Positions 7,958-12,712 of a stretch of 12,712 nt of DNA are shown here, in pieces. The notes under the pieces are model-generated. The model did no database searches. It saw only the letters and a program-made list of their open reading frames with translations, and had not been told where the DNA came from. The stretch is from NCBI RefSeq assembly GCF_003711515.1, contig NW_021167086.1, positions 814,917 through 827,628 on the forward strand, in the 5' to 3' direction. Made by a program: the position numbers and the translations under genes. The number at the start of each line of letters is the position of its first letter. The first letter of the stretch is position 1. The DNA comes from Sodiomyces alkalinus F11. Lineage: Eukaryota; Ascomycota; Sordariomycetes; Glomerellales; Plectosphaerellaceae.

Positions 7958-8322
7958 TCCTCCGCTATTCTATCTAATCTATAAGAGCTTAGTTTAGACT
8001 ATACGGTCTTTCTCGGGTAATTATAGAGGGGAAAACCCGGGATTCCGGGGAAAATATTTATACTTATCCTTAGTTAGAGTAATACCGTTACGGGGCTAAT
8101 ATAGCCCCGGTTCGTCCTTTTTATATATTTAGATTATACCTTTAGGCTAATAGCTAACGGGAAGGAAAGTAGGCTATAGTTCGGGTTAGCCTAGGCCGGT
8201 TATTAATAAGGGGGCGGGGACTAAAAGGGTACCGCTATATCTTTACTATATAGCAGCTATAGTACGCTATCTCCGGCCTCCTTATATCCCCGGGGATTAT
8301 ACCTATTATTCCTTCTATTCGA
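7958..8322 (-). other. LINE B 3' untranslated region with two hairpins
   Basis: Between the last readable ORF2 codons and the tail there is no open frame. It contains two compact GC-rich hairpins in otherwise TA-rich DNA: CCCGG-GATT-CCGGG (8036-8049) and an 8-bp perfect stem, CGGGGCTA-ATA-TAGCCCCG (8091-8109). Many LINEs use a 3' RNA stem-loop for recognition by their own RT, so these are candidates for that role; this is inference from position and structure. Confidence 0.5.
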
Positions 8323-8644
8323 TTAATAAAGAGAAAAGGTAAGGCAGGCATTCCTACCTTCTTTAAAGGGGGGGTTCTTACTATATCCGACGGTAGGTAA
8401 AAAGGGTAAGGCTTTACCTATACCCGTAAAAAACCTTCCCCGTTATAGTATTACCACGTTCTTATAGGCTTCTATAACTTTAAAGGCAAGACGTAAATCG
8501 TTAAGCCTCTTTTATTATAAAAACTACTTAGCTATCGCCCCGGCTTTTATATTATAGTCTAGTACATTATATAGATCTCCTCTAATTATAAGTAACTCCC
8601 TTATAGTACCGAAGAGCTCCTTACGCTTATCCTCGGTTATATCC

Positions 8645-8710
8645 TTATACTAAAGTACTATATATTCCGCTATCCTTACCCCCCTATTACTATAAGGGTA
8701 TTACGCTCTT
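8645..8710 (-). other. C-terminal Cys/His motif of LINE B ORF2
   Basis: The - strand reads A-stop-RYPYSNRGVRIAEYIVL then stop-YKD. It matches the LINE A motif (ARYRYADKGLEIVEYIAL) in order and spacing, with Cys and His positions read as Tyr. This supports assigning both elements to the same broad clade while showing they are different families. Confidence 0.8.
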
Positions 8711-10344
8711 AGGAATCCTAGTACCCTTACCTTAGCTAGGAAGGCTAATAGGCCTAATTTTTCTAATTTAATCTAGGTAAATACGGAGCTTTATAGCCTA
8801 AGGAGTTCTTTATATTTCTAGAGGGTACGTTATATTAGGGGGCGGCTTAGTACCGTTATAGCGTAAGTATAGGGCCGCTATACTTCCACCTAAGCTTAAC
8901 TCTATTCCCTTATAAGGGCCTTTCTCGGGGGCGAGGTTTCGGCCTAGGTTATTAGAGCGGTAAGCTATACTATCTATATAAGGGTAGCGTAAGTCCTATA
9001 ATACCGATTCGGTATTATTAGGGCTTTTACTATAGTATATACTCCGGCTAATATCTTATCTTTAGTCCCCTTTTCTTATATTCGGAGGATCTTTTAGGCA
9101 CTTAGGCTTAAGAGGTAGAGGTTAATAGGGGGGATAAAGGTCTTTTTTTCGAGGACCCTAACCGGTAAAGCCTTATAGGCTCCGGCTACTAATTAAAGGT
9201 ATCGGTTCTATACCGCTATAAGTGTTATTATTAGGCTTTACCGGGGGCCGGTCCTTATCTTATAAACGGTTAGGGCGTAGTAGGTAACTACTAATCTTAT
9301 TATTATAAAGTATAATCTTTTTATATCTATAAAGCTATACACTTATATTACTATACTAAGCCTTAAGAGGGCGTACGTTTAGGTGGCTAGTCGGCTTTTT
9401 ACCTTTTTAGCGTAACGCCGGAAGTCGAGTTTTCTATTAACCTAAAGGCCTAGGAGCCCTTATCGCCTCCGCTAGCGGTACCGAAATAGCGCTAAGGGGG
9501 AGCGGGGTAAAGGAGGGTTAGCGTGACTTCGTGAAGGGGATATAGATATACTTAGTTAGTTCGAATTATAGTCCGCTCGCTATCTCTTAGTTTAGGTAAG
9601 TTCGCTATACGGCAGTAAGACGGTATTATATTTATACCTTTATCCTGGGAAAGCGATAATATTCGTGTTATTAGTAAAACCTACTAGTATTATTTTAAGA
9701 ACCCTTTTTAGCTCCTCGTAAAGGGGAGAGATATAGAGAATAAAAAGGATAAAGGAGATTAGGGAGCCTTATAGTATACCCTTATTAAGGTATTATAGAG
9801 GGGCCGTTTTACTATTAAGTAGTAGCTAGGCTATATAGTCTTAGAGAAAGCTACCGATTAGGGTAATAAGCTATCGGGAGAAGCCCTTCCTTTTAAGTAC
9901 CTTAAGGAGGCGAGAGTAGGGGATAGTATTAAAGGCGCCTTTAATATCTAGTTAGAGTATTAAAGCGGTACCGTTATAGACTTAGCTCGCTCTTATAGCC
10001 TCCGTGACTCTTTATACTACTATCTTTATACTCCGCCTAGTCTGGTTACTTATATATCCTTTTAGGAGGAGCCGATACTTTTTTATTACGACGGCAATAT
10101 AATTGGCTAGTATTCCTTTAAGGACTTTATCTATTATACTAAGAAGTGATATTAATCGCTAGCCCTTTACTATCTTATAGTTAGCTAGCGGCCGGCCTTC
10201 CTTCCTAAAGACTATTATAGTAATATAGCGGCACCTCTTCGGGTAATAGCCTATCTTAAGGCATGCTATAAAGATAGTACTTAGTCTTTAGTATAAAGGA
10301 GGTCTATACGCTTTTAGAAGCCCTGCTAAGAGTTTATTAGGCCT

Positions 10345-10612
10345 TAGTACTATAACTAAGTAAGGTCTAATAGTATAAAACTAGACCGTCTAGATAATAT
10401 AAATTATAATAGATAATCCGAAGATAGATAGATTAAAATCTAGAATATAGAAACATCGGATAAAACGGTCATTATATAATCCGGATCGGTTATATATATC
10501 TCTTTAACCTAATTAACCGGTTTAGTCCCCTAACTTAATTAGTTAGAAAATAAGCGGCCGACCTAATTAGTTATTCTAACTCTAATAACCGATCTACGCG
10601 GTTATAGTACCG
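10345..10612. mobile_element. MITE-like insertion with TIRs and target-site duplication inside LINE B RT
   Basis: An insert of about 252-254 bp (10351/10353-10604) interrupts LINE B ORF2 between TKP-stop-A-V-L and R-P-N-K, which are adjacent in the normal RT. TAGTAC flanks both ends (10345-10350 and 10605-10610); if two RIP-type transitions are allowed the duplication is 8 bp (TAGTACTA / TAGTACCG). The 10-mer GTACTATAAC (10347-10356) is inverted at 10601-10610. Just inside the 8-bp duplication, left TAACTAAGTAAGG and right (reverse complement) TAACCGCGTAGAT agree or differ mainly by transitions. Removing 260 bp restores the ORF2 frame exactly: frame 0 before (10605, 11577), frame 1 after (10342, 9946). 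There is no coding capacity. The 8-bp duplication would suit a hAT derivative, but the class is unresolved. Confidence 0.8.
10384..10472. repeat. Internal inverted repeat in the MITE-like insert
   Basis: GACCGT near 10384 is inverted as ACGGTC near 10466, and further in CTAACT-TAATT-AGTTAG forms a short stem near 10530. Sub-terminal inverted repeats fit a foldback-prone non-autonomous element, though the TA-rich composition makes chance pairing likely. Confidence 0.4.
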
Positions 10613-11774
10613 CCTAGGGTTTAGTCTTTTTAAGACGCCCCTATATATCCGCTACGGTAATATCGCGGCGGATATCCTATTTAGGGGGAAATTCTACGCT
10701 TAGGGGTCTAAGAGAGGTAAAAAGGGGGGGTAAAAAGAATTTCCGGTTAAGGACTTTAGCTTTCTCTACGTGTATAGTGGCTAGGTTATTACTATTATCT
10801 TAGTATAGTAGCGGTACCGATAAGGGGTTTAGTAGTGCCCCCCCTTTTATTTATACTTATTTCTATAATCACTAAAGGAGGTTATCGTTTTTCTTAGTCG
10901 TATAGAATAAGTATTATTAGTATAGACGTTTTATTACTATTATAGCCTTATTATAGTATCTCTTTATTTCCTAGAACTTATCCTATCGGTTCCGGGACTT
11001 CCTAGATATATATCTATAGTAGAGGCGCCTCGTTTCCTAGGTAAAAGCAGTTAGCTCTATATTCTACTAAGGGGTAGGTAAGAGTTTAGAGGTGCCCCCG
11101 CGGTAGCGCTATATAATCTTATCGGCTAGGGTTATAAAGGCCTTAATTAGATTATCTACTACTAAGTCGATATCTTCTAGTATTATAAAAGAGCTAGTCT
11201 ACTATAATTATATAGCGGCGAGCTAGGGGACCTATAAGAGGTTAAAGTCCTTTTAGACCTAATAGGGCTTACCTAGGTTATATAGTAGTATTATCGCGGC
11301 GCTCGGCACGGTATCTATCTCCGTGTAGATTTAGCTATCTATAAGTAGTAGTCCGACCCGATAACGGTCTTATCGGGGCCGCCGAAATCGTAGCGGAGCC
11401 TTTATATCGCCTATATAAGGTTAATAATACTAGCACGCCTACCCGGGCAGTACTATATAGTAGTTCCGGTAGGGGGTTACTAGGTCTAGGTTTTACCAGG
11501 TTATAAGGGTAAGCAGAGTATTAGCCTAGAGGTAATATTATAATAGCTATAACTATAAAGGGTAGTATAGATTAAAGTCCCCTATAAAACTATAGCGGCC
11601 CCGGAGCGGTACTATATCGAATATATCTTATAAGGGTATATTCTAAAAGGTCCTAGCTAACTAATAATTCTCTAAGTAGATTAACTAAATTATAATAGCG
11701 TTATCTCTAGTCCTAAATATAACCGCGTAGGTATTATAGTAGGCCTGCTATATCTATATATATAGCGGGTATCT

Positions 11775-11790
11775 TATATATATATATATA
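11775..11790. repeat. (TA)8 microsatellite at an ORF2 frameshift
   Basis: Eight TA units lie within the LINE B endonuclease, with another short TA run at about 11755-11763. On the - strand the ORF2 frame is 2 (mod 3) before it (11876) and 0 after it (11577). The distance between these codons is two bases more than a multiple of three, which equals a gain of one TA or a loss of two. Confidence 0.8.
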
Positions 11791-12149
11791 GAAGGGCGTG
11801 GCCTCCTCCTTAGATTAGCCGGTATACCCCCTAGAAGGGGTAGGTAAGGCTTTTCGTAAAGGGGTTTAGGCCGGGTTCCTAGATTACTATTATATTATAC
11901 TTAGCGCGGCACCGAAGTAAAAGCTCCCGCCGCGCTTAACTCCTCCCTATATTCTATAAAAGGATATAGATTCTTATTAGTTAGAAAGAGGGGTTAAGAT
12001 AATATACCCGGTATAACCGGGGTCTAGCTTTAGGGTTTTTACTACGGTATCTTACTAGTCCCGCGGGGGATTATATAGGCGCTTATTAGGCCCGGTATCA
12101 GGGAGCCCTCCTATCCTCTAATTCTTTTCGGGGGCTATTCTCTACCTCT

Positions 12150-12700
12150 ATAAAAGGGTCGGTCCTAGTCTTAGGCGATAATAATTAGGGGGAAGATCTA
12201 TGGGTACTATAGATATACCGCTTTAGTCTAGCGGGTAATATTAAAGTCCTTAGCTCGGTACTTATATATTTCGCGGGTCTTTTTAGCCTCTTTCCGTAAT
12301 AGCCGGTATAAATCGTTAAAGGTAATATAATCTTTAGTATAAGCAGTATAATAGTAGGGGCGCCCGGGCGCTATAGCGTTATAGTATCCTAGGCCTTATA
12401 AGTATGCTAATTTAGGCTCAGTACAGTAGCGATATACTCTTTCCATTATAGAGTAGTTATTAGCCTTATAGCTAAAGTACAGGTATTTATAGTACTTTAG
12501 GGGGCTAAGGTTAGGATTATATAGTTTATAGATATAGCTACCCCTCTGATAAAGGAGGGTATTCCGGATATAGCTAGCTACCCTTTCCGATAAAGCCGAT
12601 TTAATAAGAAGAAGTATTACCGTACTAATATTATAATAGGGTATTTACTATTATACTCGGAGGATTTTAGCCTTAGGATTTATATCTTATAAGGATACTA
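12150..12700 (-). pseudogene. LINE B upstream coding segment with the shared pre-endonuclease module
   Basis: On the - strand about 180 codons (frame of 12285) have few stops, all of the RIP type. Read downstream: a VILLLIKSALSERVASYIRN segment, a Tyr/Leu-rich stretch (KLYNPNLSPLKYYKYLYF), MERVYRYCTEPKLAYL, GLGYYNAIAPGRP, then YTAYTKDYITFNDLYRLLR to RAKDFNIT (12352-12236), and TKAVYL. The last part is homologous to the LINE A module at 1829-1945 (gap-free, 15 of 39 identical). No CCHC knuckle is visible, so it is not an ordinary Gag C-terminus. It is in a different frame from the endonuclease, about 260 bp downstream of it, so it is either the end of a separate upstream ORF or an ORF2 extension with an indel. 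Function not recognised. Confidence 0.55.
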
Positions 12701-12712
12701 GTAGGTCTTTTT

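Larger units (their letters stand above)
8323..11975 (-). pseudogene. RIP-degraded ORF2 of LINE B: endonuclease-reverse transcriptase
   Basis: Same protein class as LINE A ORF2. Reading down the - strand: endonuclease start near 11970 (NIGRS), then IIVI-stop-EPGLNPF (about 11890-11855) and RLI-stop-GGGHALLYIYI; catalytic GDFNLYYP with Asp at 11579-11577; RT entry TKP at 10625-10617; then, after a MITE insertion, GYYPKRCRY and VFRKEGRP near 10200; ISLLSIIDKVLKGI; palm A LDIKGAFNTI with Asp kept (9948-9946); GIL-stop-GSLISFILFILYISPLYEEL near 9750; FxDD read as F-T-N-N with both Asp lost (9672-9667); and SVFTQIKLEKLG and the Cys/His motif near 8700. The frame changes only twice in readable parts: by one TA-repeat step near 11780 and by the MITE. 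The ORF ends at 8325-8323 or, if the TAA at 8445-8443 is original, earlier. Start codon not determined. Confidence 0.88.
7929..12712 (-). mobile_element. LINE B: second Tad1-type LINE, inserted in copia, cut by the window edge
   Basis: On the - strand the element reads, from the right edge: an upstream coding segment (about 12700-12150), the AP endonuclease (from about 11975), reverse transcriptase (about 10630-9300), C-terminal Cys/His motif (about 8710-8645), a 3' untranslated part with two hairpins, and an (AAT)n tail at about 7955-7929. The tail sits exactly where the copia protease frame is lost. The 5' end and target-site duplication are outside the window. All parts are RIP-mutated. 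Confidence 0.85.

Noticed and set aside
1..12712. tRNA, rRNA or host protein genes
   Set aside because: I saw no cloverleaf-like or rRNA-like segment and no intact host reading frame on either strand by eye; a covariance-model search was not possible.

Overview
The window is a transposon graveyard from a filamentous ascomycete (Pezizomycotina-type) genome. Almost all of it carries the signature of repeat-induced point mutation (RIP): CpA and TpG are nearly absent, TpA is very common, and CpG is kept. As a hand-counted example, 1981-2100 has one CA, no TG and 12 TA. The expected results of C-to-T change at CpA are everywhere: Gln and Trp codons read as stops, His and Cys codons as Tyr, and catalytic Asp codons as Asn. 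No intact protein-coding gene is visible. Everything recognisable is a dead retroelement, called here from motifs that survive in translation.

Layout. (1) 1-about 1490, + strand: Gag-like ORF1 of a Tad1-type LINE, with a CCHC knuckle at 1137-1178. (2) About 1490-1790: a short island that escaped RIP. It holds three 44-bp tandem repeats, each with a GTGATCAC palindrome, and two CACGTG palindromes. (3) About 1781-5600, + strand: a LINE ORF2 ('LINE A') with a conserved pre-endonuclease module, an AP endonuclease, a reverse transcriptase and a C-terminal Cys/His motif. (4) About 5600-6900: RIP-mutated repeat DNA of uncertain identity, fairly open in one codon register on both strands. (5) About 6900-7930, + strand: Gag end and aspartic protease of a Ty1/copia-type LTR retrotransposon. 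(6) About 7929-12712, - strand: a second LINE ('LINE B'). It ends in an (AAT)n tail abutting the copia protease frame, so it appears to have inserted into the copia element. LINE B runs off the right edge and itself carries a MITE-like insertion of about 252 bp at 10353-10604, flanked by a target-site duplication.

How it fits together: a copia element was interrupted by LINE B, LINE B was hit by a small TIR element, and LINE A lies convergent on the left. RIP has inactivated all of them.

The most interesting observations are: a gap-free 39-residue module (15 identities) shared by both LINEs just upstream of the endonuclease; the MITE insertion, whose removal restores the ORF2 frame exactly; a LINE B frameshift of the size expected from slippage in a (TA)8 run; and the unmutated island with palindromic tandem repeats.
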